From Gammaproteobacteria bacterium (lineage in GTDB: Bacteria > Pseudomonadota > Gammaproteobacteria > PS1 > Pseudothioglobaceae): a stretch of DNA of 16,279 nucleotides. The notes under the pieces are model-generated. The model saw nothing but the letters and a program-made list of their open reading frames with translations, had not been told where the DNA came from and made no database searches. A program made the translations under genes and the position numbers. The stretch is from the NCBI GenBank assembly GCA_015658965.1, contig DQNX01000134.1, positions 1-16,279 on the forward strand, given 5' to 3'. Positions 6,091 to 14,671 of the stretch are shown here, piece by piece (position 1 is the stretch's first letter; the number at the start of each line of letters is the position of its first letter).

Positions 6091-6942
6091 ATGAGTGAAT
6101 TTTTTGCAAATATTTGGGAAACGATTGGTTTATTGGCCTGGTCTGACTGGCTGACAATTGCCATCTTGATTGGATTCCTTGTGGTTGGTATTAAACGCGG
6201 ACTTGCCAAAGAGCTGATCAATCTGGTTTTTTTAATATTAGCCATTATTATTGCTTGGCTGTTTTATCAGTGGTTCGCTGGCACGGTGTTTATTACTTGG
6301 CTGCCACTCTCTCATCAATCACACTTAGCCATTGCTTTTGGCGCCATCTTTATTGGTGCCTTATTGCTAAAAAAAGTTTTATACAGGCTCACAGAAGTCT
6401 CATCAAGCGTTAGCAATCCTTGTGCACTCAACCGAATCTTTGCCTTGTTTATATTTTTTACAGCAACGGCATTCGCAAGTTGGCACTACTTAGACGGCAT
6501 TGCTGGGCTGGGCATTATGGAAATTGTTGTTACCAATGAATCATTACGAATTGGACTGTCGTTCGCCCTTGTTTTTGCCCTAATTGTCAGCGTATGCTCT
6601 TTTATTTCAAACGCACTGAATATTTCAATTAATGCGAACAAGAAGCCTTGCCTATTAGAGTCATTTTTTCAAAAGATTTTAAATGGACTTCATGGTATGG
6701 ATGCAGCGCTGAATGCTCGCAATATCAACAGCACTAAGAACAAGTTACTTGGGGGGCTTATTGGTCTTATCAAAGGTTCTTTGGCAATTTTGATTATGGT
6801 ACTGGTATTGCAAAGTGTCGAATGGGTTTCTCAACAGCCTTATTGGACTGAAACCAGAGGCGCACTCAAAACCTTCCAAGATGTGGCGACAGATATTAAA
6901 CCTGAATTGTCGCAACACTTGTTATTTATCGAAAACGAATAA
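6091..6942 (+). CDS. cvpA: CvpA family membrane protein, long variant
   Basis: An inner-membrane protein of the CvpA family, named for a need in colicin V production in E. coli; the general function is unresolved, with reported links to envelope stress. The N-terminal half shows the family start (DWLTIAILIGFLVVGIKRGLAKELINLV, about 19-46) and a third hydrophobic span at about 78-94. The conserved NKLLGGLIGLIKGSLAILIMVL block (about 217-238) and following YW segment match the C-terminal part of E. coli CvpA. Between these lie about 100 extra residues with two more hydrophobic segments (about 115-132 and 154-174), giving 283 residues against about 162 in E. coli. About six membrane spans are expected. 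The ATG has GGGAG upstream. It is in the classic position before purF. Confidence 0.85.
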   Translation: MSEFFANIWETIGLLAWSDWLTIAILIGFLVVGIKRGLAKELINLVFLILAIIIAWLFYQWFAGTVFITWLPLSHQSHLAIAFGAIFIGALLLKKVLYRLTEVSSSVSNPCALNRIFALFIFFTATAFASWHYLDGIAGLGIMEIVVTNESLRIGLSFALVFALIVSVCSFISNALNISINANKKPCLLESFFQKILNGLHGMDAALNARNINSTKNKLLGGLIGLIKGSLAILIMVLVLQSVEWVSQQPYWTETRGALKTFQDVATDIKPELSQHLLFIENE

Positions 6943-6954
6943 GGAAATAAGTCT

Positions 6955-8472
6955 ATGTGCGGCATTGTTGGTATTTTATCCACTACTAAAAAAAATACGG
7001 CGCTTTATATTTACGACGCCCTAACCATTCTTCAACACCGCGGACAAGATGCCGCCGGTATTGTCACCTCGCATAAGGGTCGTTTTTATATGCGCAAGTC
7101 AAATGGCTTGGTCAAAAACGCCTTTAGAACCAAACACATGGCTAAGCTCTTAGGTGATATGGGCATTGGCCATGTGCGCTACCCAACTGCAGGTAGCTCA
7201 AGTGGTGCTGAGGCACAACCTTTTTATGTCAACTCACCTTACGGTATTACTTTTGCACATAATGGCAATTTAACCAATACTAAGCAGCTTGGAAAAGAGC
7301 TGTTTGAACAAGACCTGCGCCATATTAACACCAATTCAGATTCAGAAATTTTGCTGAATGTATTTGCCAGTGAGCTCGCAAAATTAAAAAAACAACGCAT
7401 TAACCAGAATGATATTTTTGACTCAGTAACCCAAGTGCACAAACGTGTGCGTGGCGCCTATGCCACCATTGGCATGATTCCAGGTTACGGTATTTTTGGT
7501 TTTCGTGATCCAAACGGCATTCGCCCACTCATTTTAGGTAGGCGCATCACCGAAGGCGGCACCAAATATATGCTCGCCTCTGAAAGTGTGGCGCTCACCG
7601 CATTGGGTTATGAAATCACACGCGATATCAAGCCAGGTGAGGCCGTAGTAATTGACCGAAAAGGCAACGTCTTTACGCAACAATGTGCCGACAATGCTAA
7701 ATATTCACCTTGTATCTTTGAATTTGTTTATTTTGCTCGACCGGATTCAGTCATCGACAATATCTCAGTTTACAAATCACGCCTCAGAATGGGCGAGCGC
7801 CTCGCAGCAAAAATTCACCAAGAATGGGATGTGAATGAAATTGATGTCGTGATTCCAATTCCTGATACTTCTAGAGTGGCTGCCCTGCAATTGGCTCATG
7901 AGTTAGAAGTAAAATATTCAGAGGGTTTGATCAAAAATCGCTATATTGCACGCACTTTTATTATGCCGGGGCAAAAGCAACGCAAAAAATCAGTGCGTCA
8001 AAAACTCAGTACAATCGAATTAGAGTTCAAAGGCAAAAACGTTTTATTGGTGGATGATTCCATTGTGCGCGGCACCACCAGCAAGCAAATTGTAAAAATG
8101 GCACGTGATGCCGGCGCCAACAAGGTATTTTTTGCCTCAGCTGCGCCGCCGGTTCGACATCCTAATGTTTACGGCATTGACATGGCCAGTGAAAAAGAGT
8201 TTATTGCGCACAATAAAAATGTTGATCAAATCTGTCAAGCCATTGGTGCAGACAAACTGATTTATCAAGATTTAGACGATCTAATTTGGTGTGTACAGCA
8301 AGGCAATGCAGACATTAAAGACTTTGATTGCTCTTGTTTTAACGGTGAATACGTTACTCAAGATATCGATAAAAATTATCTTGATCAAATCGAATTTCTA
8401 CGTTCTGACTCTGCTAAGCGAGAAAACAACACCAACGAAAGCTCAGAGTTAATTTGTAATGATGTAGAATAG
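6955..8472 (+). CDS. purF: Amidophosphoribosyltransferase
   Basis: First committed step of purine synthesis: glutamine plus PRPP gives 5-phosphoribosylamine, glutamate and pyrophosphate. The 505 residues equal the E. coli length. The protein begins MCGIVGIL, so Cys2 is the N-terminal nucleophile after Met removal and there is no propeptide, marking the E. coli type rather than the Bacillus iron-sulfur type. Glutaminase residues sit in HVRYPTAG (73-80) and AHNGNL (101-106); the PRPP site is VLLVDDSIVRGTTS (363-376). An AAGGAA site lies 8 nt before the ATG, and the cvpA stop is 12 nt upstream, consistent with the conserved cvpA-purF operon. Confidence 0.98.
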   Translation: MCGIVGILSTTKKNTALYIYDALTILQHRGQDAAGIVTSHKGRFYMRKSNGLVKNAFRTKHMAKLLGDMGIGHVRYPTAGSSSGAEAQPFYVNSPYGITFAHNGNLTNTKQLGKELFEQDLRHINTNSDSEILLNVFASELAKLKKQRINQNDIFDSVTQVHKRVRGAYATIGMIPGYGIFGFRDPNGIRPLILGRRITEGGTKYMLASESVALTALGYEITRDIKPGEAVVIDRKGNVFTQQCADNAKYSPCIFEFVYFARPDSVIDNISVYKSRLRMGERLAAKIHQEWDVNEIDVVIPIPDTSRVAALQLAHELEVKYSEGLIKNRYIARTFIMPGQKQRKKSVRQKLSTIELEFKGKNVLLVDDSIVRGTTSKQIVKMARDAGANKVFFASAAPPVRHPNVYGIDMASEKEFIAHNKNVDQICQAIGADKLIYQDLDDLIWCVQQGNADIKDFDCSCFNGEYVTQDIDKNYLDQIEFLRSDSAKRENNTNESSELICNDVE

Positions 8473-8497
8473 CGCTTATTTGCAAAATTAACTAACA

Positions 8498-9661
8498 ATG
8501 AAAGACTTACAATTCGACACCAAAGCCATCCGTGAAGGCTATCGAATAACACAAGAACAAGAGCACTCTGAAGCCATATTTATGACTTCAAGTTTCACTT
8601 TTGACTCTGCTGAACAAGCAGCCAATCGCTTCTCCAAAGAAGAGCCTGGCAATATCTACGCACGTTTTACCAATCCAACCGTCGATGCTTTTGAGAGAAA
8701 ACTAGCCGCACTTGAGGGTGCCGATGCTTGTGTTGCTACTTCAAGCGGCATGGCGGCGATCTTTGCCACCATTATGGCGTTATTAAAATCGGGTGATCAC
8801 ATTGTGGCTTCACGCAATATGTTTGGCACCTCTATCGTCTTGTTAAACACCATTGTTAGTAAGTTTAATATTGGCGTTAGTTATGTTGATCTGAGTGATT
8901 TATCACAATGGCAAGGTGCAGTTAAAGACAACACCAAACTCTTCTTGCTTGAAACACCTTCCAATCCATTGGGCGAGGTGGTAGACATCGCTGCGCTTAG
9001 CAAAATCAGCCAAGCCAACAACATCTTGCTAGCGGTTGATAATGCTATTTTAACGCCAGCACTGCAAAACCCAATCAATCTCGGCGCGGATATTGTGATT
9101 CATTCGGCCACTAAATATATTGATGGCCAAGGACGTTGTTTGGCCGGCGCAGTACTGGGCAACGAAGCAATTATTGAACAAGTGGCCAGTTTTACTCGTG
9201 CAACTGGACCTAGTCTCAGCGCATTTAATGCCTGGATTGTACTCAAAGGATTAGACACACTCAGCCTAAGAATGAAAGCGCATTGTGACAACGCACTCAA
9301 ACTGGCAATTTGGCTACAAGATCAAGATCGAGTGGAAAAAGTGTACTATTTAGGCTTGGAGTCTCATCCAGACCATGGCTTGGCCAAGATTCAACAGTCT
9401 GACTTTGGTGGTATTGTCTCGTTTGAAGTTAAAGGCGGGCGTGAAGCGGCATTTAAAGTCATTAATGCCACTGAAATAATCTCTATTACCGCCAATCTAG
9501 GCGACACAAAATCAACCATTACCCATCCCGCCAGTACGACGCATGGACGACTAACCGATGATGAAAAGCAACAGGCCAATATCACCGAAGGACTGATTAG
9601 AATTTCTGTTGGACTTGAAGCTGTGGGCGATCTGATAAATGATATAAACAAAGGTCTTTAA
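8498..9661 (+). CDS. metZ: O-succinylhomoserine sulfhydrylase
   Basis: A PLP enzyme of the Cys/Met metabolism fold that most likely makes homocysteine directly from O-succinylhomoserine and sulfide, by-passing cystathionine. The PLP lysine is K206 in HSATKYIDGQGR (202-213); the phosphate-binding YARFTNPT (54-61), SSGMAAI (82-88) and AVDNAILTPALQ (179-190) are also present. IDGQGR after the lysine and the position after purF (as in Pseudomonas) favour MetZ over cystathionine gamma-synthase (MetB) or O-acetylhomoserine sulfhydrylase (MetY), which cannot be fully excluded by eye. The 387-residue length is normal. It begins 25 nt after purF with no recognisable Shine-Dalgarno; the bases before the ATG are A-rich (ACTAACA). 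Confidence 0.88.
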   Translation: MKDLQFDTKAIREGYRITQEQEHSEAIFMTSSFTFDSAEQAANRFSKEEPGNIYARFTNPTVDAFERKLAALEGADACVATSSGMAAIFATIMALLKSGDHIVASRNMFGTSIVLLNTIVSKFNIGVSYVDLSDLSQWQGAVKDNTKLFLLETPSNPLGEVVDIAALSKISQANNILLAVDNAILTPALQNPINLGADIVIHSATKYIDGQGRCLAGAVLGNEAIIEQVASFTRATGPSLSAFNAWIVLKGLDTLSLRMKAHCDNALKLAIWLQDQDRVEKVYYLGLESHPDHGLAKIQQSDFGGIVSFEVKGGREAAFKVINATEIISITANLGDTKSTITHPASTTHGRLTDDEKQQANITEGLIRISVGLEAVGDLINDINKGL

Positions 9662-9663
9662 TG

Positions 9664-9669
9664 TATAAT
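9664..9669 (+). promoter_or_regulatory. Candidate -10 box for fabA-fabB
   Basis: A perfect TATAAT lies 2 nt after the metZ stop. Transcription would start near 9676, with a leader of about 22 nt including AAGGA before the fabA ATG at 9698. A start near 9676 is too close to the in-frame ATG at 9680 for that codon to be used. The -35 is poor (ATGATA at 9639-9644 with a 19-bp spacer). No recognisable FabR or FadR site was seen. Confidence 0.45.
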
Positions 9670-9697
9670 CTCGACTAAAATGACACAAGGAAACACT

Positions 9698-10204
9698 ATG
9701 CAAAACGCTTATTCGTACGAAGAATTAATTAAATGTGGCAATGGCGAATTATTTGGCCCTGGCAATGCACAGCTGCCAAAACCACCCATGTTAATGTTTG
9801 ATCGTATTGCTCATATTTCTGATGAAGGTGGAGAATACGGCAAGGGTGAAATCATTGCAGAACTCGATGTTAACCCTGACTTATGGTTTTTTGCTTGTCA
9901 CTTTAACGAAGACCCAGTGATGCCAGGCTGCTTAGGTTTAGACGCCATGTGGCAACTCATTGGTTTTCATTTAGGCTGGTTAGGTGGTCCGGGTCATGGT
10001 CGTGCATTGGGTGGTAGTATTAAATTTACCGGCCAAGTTTTACCCAGCGCCAAGAAAGTGGTTTATAGAATTAACCTATCCCGCGTCATTGCGCGCAAAC
10101 TCTACATGGGTATTGCTGACGCCACCATGGAAGTTGACGGCAAAGTGATTTACGAAGCCACAGACTTAAAGGTAGGCTTATTTACTGACACGAGTGGTTT
10201 CTAA
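9698..10204 (+). CDS. fabA: 3-hydroxydecanoyl-ACP dehydratase/isomerase
   Basis: Dehydrates 3-hydroxyacyl-ACP and isomerises trans-2- to cis-3-decenoyl-ACP, the branch point to unsaturated fatty acids in the anaerobic-type pathway. The 168 residues have the hotdog fold and very close similarity to E. coli FabA (172): GELFG, NPDLWFFACHF with catalytic H68, PVMPGCLGLDAMWQL with D82, KFTGQVLP and the C-terminal DLKVGLFTDTSGF. An in-frame ATG at 9680 would add six residues, but 9698 has AAGGA 6 nt upstream and agrees with family length. The stop TAA overlaps the fabB ATG by one base. FabA together with FabB is characteristic of alpha- and gammaproteobacteria. Confidence 0.97.
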   Translation: MQNAYSYEELIKCGNGELFGPGNAQLPKPPMLMFDRIAHISDEGGEYGKGEIIAELDVNPDLWFFACHFNEDPVMPGCLGLDAMWQLIGFHLGWLGGPGHGRALGGSIKFTGQVLPSAKKVVYRINLSRVIARKLYMGIADATMEVDGKVIYEATDLKVGLFTDTSGF

Positions 10205-11421
10205 TGAATAGAGTTGTCGTTACCGGAATGGGCATTGTTTCTAGTTTGGGTGCAAATTGTGCCGAAGTATTGGACGCTTTAAAAACAGCAAAATCAGGCA
10301 TTAAATTTGATGAAACCTATGCAGAACTTGGCTTAAGGTCACAGGTATCTGGTCAAGTTGCAGAAATTGATTCGAGCGATGTGATTGATCGAAAAATGAA
10401 ACGCTTTATGGCAGATGCTGCCATTTACAACGCAGTTGCACTTGATGAAGCCATCAAGCAATCTGGCTTAACTGCGGATCAAATTTCCAATCCGCGTACT
10501 GGCCTAATTATGGGCTCTGGCGGTGCAAGCAATCAAAATGTGGTTGAAGCGGCAGATATTTTAAGAGAAAAAGGCATTAAACGGGTGGGTCCTTATCGGG
10601 TTCCACGCACCATGGGTTCAACCACTTCAGCTTGCTTATCAACGTTATTTAAAATTAAAGGCATTAACTATTCTATTAGCTCTGCCTGTTCGACTTCTGC
10701 TCACTGTATTGGTAATGCGATGGAGCAAATCCAAATGGGCAAGCAAGATGTTGTATTTGCCGGTGGTGGTGAAGAGCTGGATTGGTCGCTCACCATGCTA
10801 TTTGATGCCATGGGTGCGTTGTCTTCAAAGTATAACGAAACCCCTGAAAAGGCTTCGAGAGCTTATGATGCAGATCGGGATGGATTTGTTATTTCTGGTG
10901 GTGGTGGCGCATTAGTACTTGAATTACTTGATCACGCACAAGCTCGTGGCGCTACCATTCTTGCGGAGCTAACTGGTTATGGGGCTACTTCAGATGGTTA
11001 TGACATGGTCGCACCTTCAGGCGAAGGTGCAAAACGCTGCATGCAGCTTGCCATATCAACCGTCAATGGCCCGATTGATTATATCAATGCACACGGCACC
11101 TCAACCCCCGTTGGTGATTCTAAAGAGCTGGGCGCTATCAAAGAAGTCTTTGGCGATAACGTCCCTAATGTTGGTTCAACCAAATCACTCTCAGGCCATG
11201 CGCTTGGTGCCGCAGGCGTAAATGAATCTATTTACTCACTACTCATGCTTCAAAATGATTTTATGGCGGAATCTGTTAATATTGAAAACCTTGATGAGGC
11301 CGCCGAAGGTGTGCCAATTGTACGAGCAACAACCATTCAATCGCTCAATCGAGTGATGTCAAATAGCTTTGGTTTTGGTGGCACGAACGCTTGTTTGGTG
11401 TTTGAAAAATTTAAGCAATAA
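10204..11421 (+). CDS. fabB: 3-oxoacyl-ACP synthase I
   Basis: Condensing enzyme that elongates cis-3-decenoyl-ACP, the partner of FabA in unsaturated fatty acid synthesis. The 405 residues (E. coli 406) show the thiolase-fold active site: C162 in SISSACSTSAH, H297 in NAHGTSTPVGDSKE, K327 in GSTKSLSGH and H332. These align within one residue of E. coli C163, H298, K328 and H333. The C-terminal SNSFGFGGTNA is also typical. The DWSLTMLFDAMGALSSKYN stretch (193-211) agrees with FabB rather than FabF. The start codon overlaps the fabA stop (TAATG), implying translational coupling. A strong terminator follows 20 bp downstream. Confidence 0.97.
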   Translation: MNRVVVTGMGIVSSLGANCAEVLDALKTAKSGIKFDETYAELGLRSQVSGQVAEIDSSDVIDRKMKRFMADAAIYNAVALDEAIKQSGLTADQISNPRTGLIMGSGGASNQNVVEAADILREKGIKRVGPYRVPRTMGSTTSACLSTLFKIKGINYSISSACSTSAHCIGNAMEQIQMGKQDVVFAGGGEELDWSLTMLFDAMGALSSKYNETPEKASRAYDADRDGFVISGGGGALVLELLDHAQARGATILAELTGYGATSDGYDMVAPSGEGAKRCMQLAISTVNGPIDYINAHGTSTPVGDSKELGAIKEVFGDNVPNVGSTKSLSGHALGAAGVNESIYSLLMLQNDFMAESVNIENLDEAAEGVPIVRATTIQSLNRVMSNSFGFGGTNACLVFEKFKQ

Positions 11422-11441
11422 ACTGTTTTATTGAATGCAAA

Positions 11442-11472
11442 AAAAAAGCCGCTAAGATTTAGCGGCTTTTTT
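11442..11472. terminator. Bidirectional intrinsic terminator between fabB and secF
   Basis: Core stem AGCCGCTAA/TTAGCGGCT with a 3-nt GAT loop (11456-11458). It is flanked by an A-run on the left (11441-11447) and a T-run on the right (11467-11472), so each strand reads a GC-rich hairpin followed by a U-tract. It is positioned to end fabA-fabB on the plus strand and serS-yajC-secD-secF on the minus strand. The rest of the 81-bp gap holds nothing recognisable. Confidence 0.93.
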
Positions 11473-11502
11473 ATTGCTCAATTGCTTATAGGTCCCTGAA
11501 TT

Positions 11503-12423
11503 TTAAGGCCTGGCATCAATCTCTTTCTCTTCTTTTTCTGATGGTAACAGATCATCCTTGCTGATGCCCAAGGCTAGAATCATCGAACTCGCAACATAGA
11601 TTGAAGAGTAAGTACCAATCACCACACCGATTAACAGCGCCATGGCAAAGCCGTGAATAATTTCACCGCCTAAGAAGAATAGCGCCAACAACACCAATAA
11701 AGTCGTTAAGGAGGTCATAATGGTTCTAGAAAGTGTTTGATTGAGTGCGCCATTAATAATCTTTGCAGGGTCCACATGACGAGTAGAGAGGAAATTTTCA
11801 CGAATACGGTCAAACACAACAATCGTATCATTCAGTGAGTAGCCAATCACCGCTAAAATCGCGGCCAATACCGTTAAATCAAATTCTATTTGTAACAATG
11901 AAAACACACCCAGCGTAATAATAACGTCGTGAATAAGCGCTGATATTGAGCCCAAAGCAAAACGATATTCGAATCGGAAGGCCACATAGATCAAAATACC
12001 AATTAAGGCATATAACATTGCTAAACCGCCGTCATTGGTCAGCTCTTCGCCTACCTTAGGGCCCACAAACTCAACACGACGAATATCTACCCCATCGCCC
12101 AATAATCGAATAATTTTTGAACTAAGTTTAGCGCTGGAAATAGCTTGCGGCTCAAGACGAATCAAAATCTCATTGGTGGAGCCAAAATATTGAACATTTG
12201 CCCTTTCGAAGTTGGCCTCACTCAGTGTACTTCTGACCAATGATAAATCAACGCTTTCTTCATAGCCTACTTCAATTAAAGTACCACCAGTAAAATCAAT
12301 GCCAAATTTTAGACCTTGTGTTGATAATGAGACTATCGAAACTAGAATTAATACCAGTGAAACAACAATTGCATACGTGCGCTTACCAACAAAGTCAATC
12401 GTAGGAATATTTAAAGCCTTCAT
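11503..12423 (-). CDS. secF: Protein translocase subunit SecF
   Basis: With SecD forms the proton-driven RND-type accessory complex that pulls exported proteins through SecYEG. The 306 residues contain TM1 (about 15-33), the periplasmic domain starting with FGIDFTGGTLIEV (40-52), and five further TM segments (about 134-285) including GYSLNDTIVVFDRIREN (194-210). A charged cytoplasmic tail rich in Glu and Lys ends the protein. The start codon overlaps the secD stop (ATGA), so the two are translationally coupled. It is the last gene of the operon and ends about 30 bp from the shared terminator. Confidence 0.97.
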   Translation of the reverse strand: MKALNIPTIDFVGKRTYAIVVSLVLILVSIVSLSTQGLKFGIDFTGGTLIEVGYEESVDLSLVRSTLSEANFERANVQYFGSTNEILIRLEPQAISSAKLSSKIIRLLGDGVDIRRVEFVGPKVGEELTNDGGLAMLYALIGILIYVAFRFEYRFALGSISALIHDVIITLGVFSLLQIEFDLTVLAAILAVIGYSLNDTIVVFDRIRENFLSTRHVDPAKIINGALNQTLSRTIMTSLTTLLVLLALFFLGGEIIHGFAMALLIGVVIGTYSSIYVASSMILALGISKDDLLPSEKEEKEIDARP

Positions 12424-14294
12424 ATAGATAACTCCTCTAGCTTCTTACCGCCATAAATTTTATTAATTATGGCTCTTGAAACAATAATAGCCGTAAACAT
12501 TGAGGTCACAATGCCGATTGACAAGGTAATGGCAAAACCTTTGATTGGGCCTGTGCCAAAACCAAACAACACCAAGGCTGCAATCAAAGTGGTGATGTTG
12601 GCATCGGCAATGGTTAATACTGCTTTGTCGTAACCACTTGAAATGGCTTTTTGAATATCACTGTGTGTAACCAGCTCCTCTTTAATGCGCTCAAAAATCA
12701 ACACATTGGCATCTACTGCCATACCTACGGTTAACACAATACCCGCAATACCCGGTAGTGTTAGTGTGGCTTGCAAGAGTGACAGTACCGCCACAATCAT
12801 CACCAAGTTAAGGGTTAGTGCAATATTGGCCACCATGCCAAATACGCGATAACGCACCACCATAAAGAGCAATACTAAAACAAAACCAACAATAACTGAC
12901 AACACGCCTTTTTCAATATTGTCTGCGCCTAGGCTTGGACCAATAGTGCGCTCTTCGATAATTTCAATTGGTGCTGATAACGAACCCGCTCTTAATAACA
13001 GCGCCAAGTTTCGCGCTTCACGGGCACTGTCAATGCCAGTAATCTGAAATCTTGATGAAAATGTACCTTGAATAGTGGCGGCATTAATAATATCTTTTGT
13101 AGTGGTACGCTTCTTTTTTGGCTCTCCATTTTCAATAATAACTCTTCCCTTGTCATCGGTCAGGGTTTCTACTTTATTTTCTATAAATACGACCGCCATA
13201 CGGTGGTGCAAATATTTCTTAGTGGTGTCAAGCATGGATCGGCCGCCTGCGCCGTCCAAGGTAATATTTACCATTGGAATGTTGTTTTCTTGATCAATAC
13301 CTGACGAAGCACCGGTGATGCTTTCACCCGTAGTGATGACTCGATTTTTTAACAATAATGGTCGGCCATCTTTAAAATAATAAAGCTTCGAACCAATCGG
13401 TGTTTTCCCCGACTGAATCGCAGTTTGTGGGTCATTTTTTTCGTCAACCAGCCTAAATTCTAAGGTGGCTACCGCACCCAAAATTTCTTTCGCTCTAGCC
13501 GTATCTTGTACACCTGGCAATTGCACCACGATACGCTCTAAGCCCTGTTGTTGAATAATAGGCTCTGCCACACCCAGCTCATTCACTCGATTTCTCAGTG
13601 TGGTAATGTTTTGCTTTAATGCACTTTTCTTGGCAATTTTTTTCGCATCATCACTGATGCCTACTTGAATTAACAAGTCATCTGTACTTTGAGTTTCTAA
13701 AACGACCAAATCACTCATGTCTGACTTAATACGTGCTAACGCCTTGTCTTTTAGTTCCAGTGATTTAAAGCGAATGGCAATACTATCGCCTTCTTTTTTA
13801 ATGCTCTTATACAAACGATCAGTACGCAATAAAGCCCGCAATTCGTTGTAATATTTATCAATCGACATTGACAATACAGCTTGCATATCTACTTCTAGCA
13901 AGAAATGCACACCACCGCGAAGATCAAGACCCAGAGACATTGCCTTACCGCCTAAATCGGCTAACCACAATGGCACTGAAGGTGCAAGATTCAAGGCCAC
14001 TATATAATTACGCCCGAGTCCAGCTTTGAGTAAATCTTTAGCAAAAAGCTGGCTGGCAGTGTCATCAAAACGCACCAAAATACGGCGATTAGATAGACCG
14101 ATAGATTTGTACGCGCTCTTGCCCTTTAAGATAGATTCAACTTTATTGACATCGATTTTAGCAATAGGTGCATCGCCTGCTGCCGAAACCTGCACCGCTA
14201 GATCCGAACCAAAAATATTGGGCAGCGCATAAAGCGAAGCAAGTAATAAGAAAAAAGCGATTAAAGCATTTTTCAGGCCAGAGTAATGATTCAT
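12420..14294 (-). CDS. secD: Protein translocase subunit SecD
   Basis: Partner of SecF in the late, proton-motive-force-dependent step of protein export. The 624 residues (E. coli 615) comprise TM1 (about 8-26, ending in SLYALPNIFG), a large periplasmic region with GLDLRGGVHFLLEVD (122-136), and five C-terminal TM segments (about 458-612) that include MAVDANVLIFERIKEEL, whose D528 corresponds to the conserved proton-relay aspartate. The nearest Shine-Dalgarno-like AAGG lies 13 nt before the ATG, which is long, so translation may depend on coupling to yajC 21 nt upstream. Its stop overlaps the secF start by 4 nt. Confidence 0.97.
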   Translation of the reverse strand: MNHYSGLKNALIAFFLLLASLYALPNIFGSDLAVQVSAAGDAPIAKIDVNKVESILKGKSAYKSIGLSNRRILVRFDDTASQLFAKDLLKAGLGRNYIVALNLAPSVPLWLADLGGKAMSLGLDLRGGVHFLLEVDMQAVLSMSIDKYYNELRALLRTDRLYKSIKKEGDSIAIRFKSLELKDKALARIKSDMSDLVVLETQSTDDLLIQVGISDDAKKIAKKSALKQNITTLRNRVNELGVAEPIIQQQGLERIVVQLPGVQDTARAKEILGAVATLEFRLVDEKNDPQTAIQSGKTPIGSKLYYFKDGRPLLLKNRVITTGESITGASSGIDQENNIPMVNITLDGAGGRSMLDTTKKYLHHRMAVVFIENKVETLTDDKGRVIIENGEPKKKRTTTKDIINAATIQGTFSSRFQITGIDSAREARNLALLLRAGSLSAPIEIIEERTIGPSLGADNIEKGVLSVIVGFVLVLLFMVVRYRVFGMVANIALTLNLVMIVAVLSLLQATLTLPGIAGIVLTVGMAVDANVLIFERIKEELVTHSDIQKAISSGYDKAVLTIADANITTLIAALVLFGFGTGPIKGFAITLSIGIVTSMFTAIIVSRAIINKIYGGKKLEELSI

Positions 14295-14315
14295 GAGTGT
14301 ATTTATACCTTAAAG

Positions 14316-14651
14316 TTAAATCTTAACGCTGCCTTTTGGCAATTTTTGGTTGATGCCTTGTTTTTGCACCTTAACCACCACACCATCAGCGATTTCCAAG
14401 GTTGCAAATGACTCGTCAACCGACATAACTTTAGCAACAATGCCACCATTGGTTACTATTTCATCACCTTTTTTGAGTGCTGCTAAAAGTGCTTTGTGAT
14501 CTTTCGCACGTTTTTGTTGCGGTCTAATTAACAAAACATACATAACCAAAAGCAATAGTCCTGGCAGGATTAATTGGCTCAAGCCAGAAGGGTCTGAATT
14601 AATGCCTTCGGCGGCAAAAGCGGGTGATATGATTAAGTCTAATAAGTTCAT
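14316..14651 (-). CDS. yajC: Sec translocase accessory subunit YajC
   Basis: A small single-span inner-membrane protein that associates with SecDF in the holo-translocon. The 111 residues start with SPAFAAE (9-15), followed by a hydrophobic span at about 27-43 (LILPGLLLLVMYVLLIRPQ) and a basic cytoplasmic domain with KKGDEIVTNGGIVAKV (60-75), which is the family signature. A strong TAGGAG site sits just upstream in the 20-bp gap after serS. Gene order yajC-secD-secF is the widespread one. In E. coli tgt precedes yajC; here serS does. Confidence 0.96.
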   Translation of the reverse strand: MNLLDLIISPAFAAEGINSDPSGLSQLILPGLLLLVMYVLLIRPQQKRAKDHKALLAALKKGDEIVTNGGIVAKVMSVDESFATLEIADGVVVKVQKQGINQKLPKGSVKI

Positions 14652-14671
14652 GGTTATCTCCTAATAAAAAG

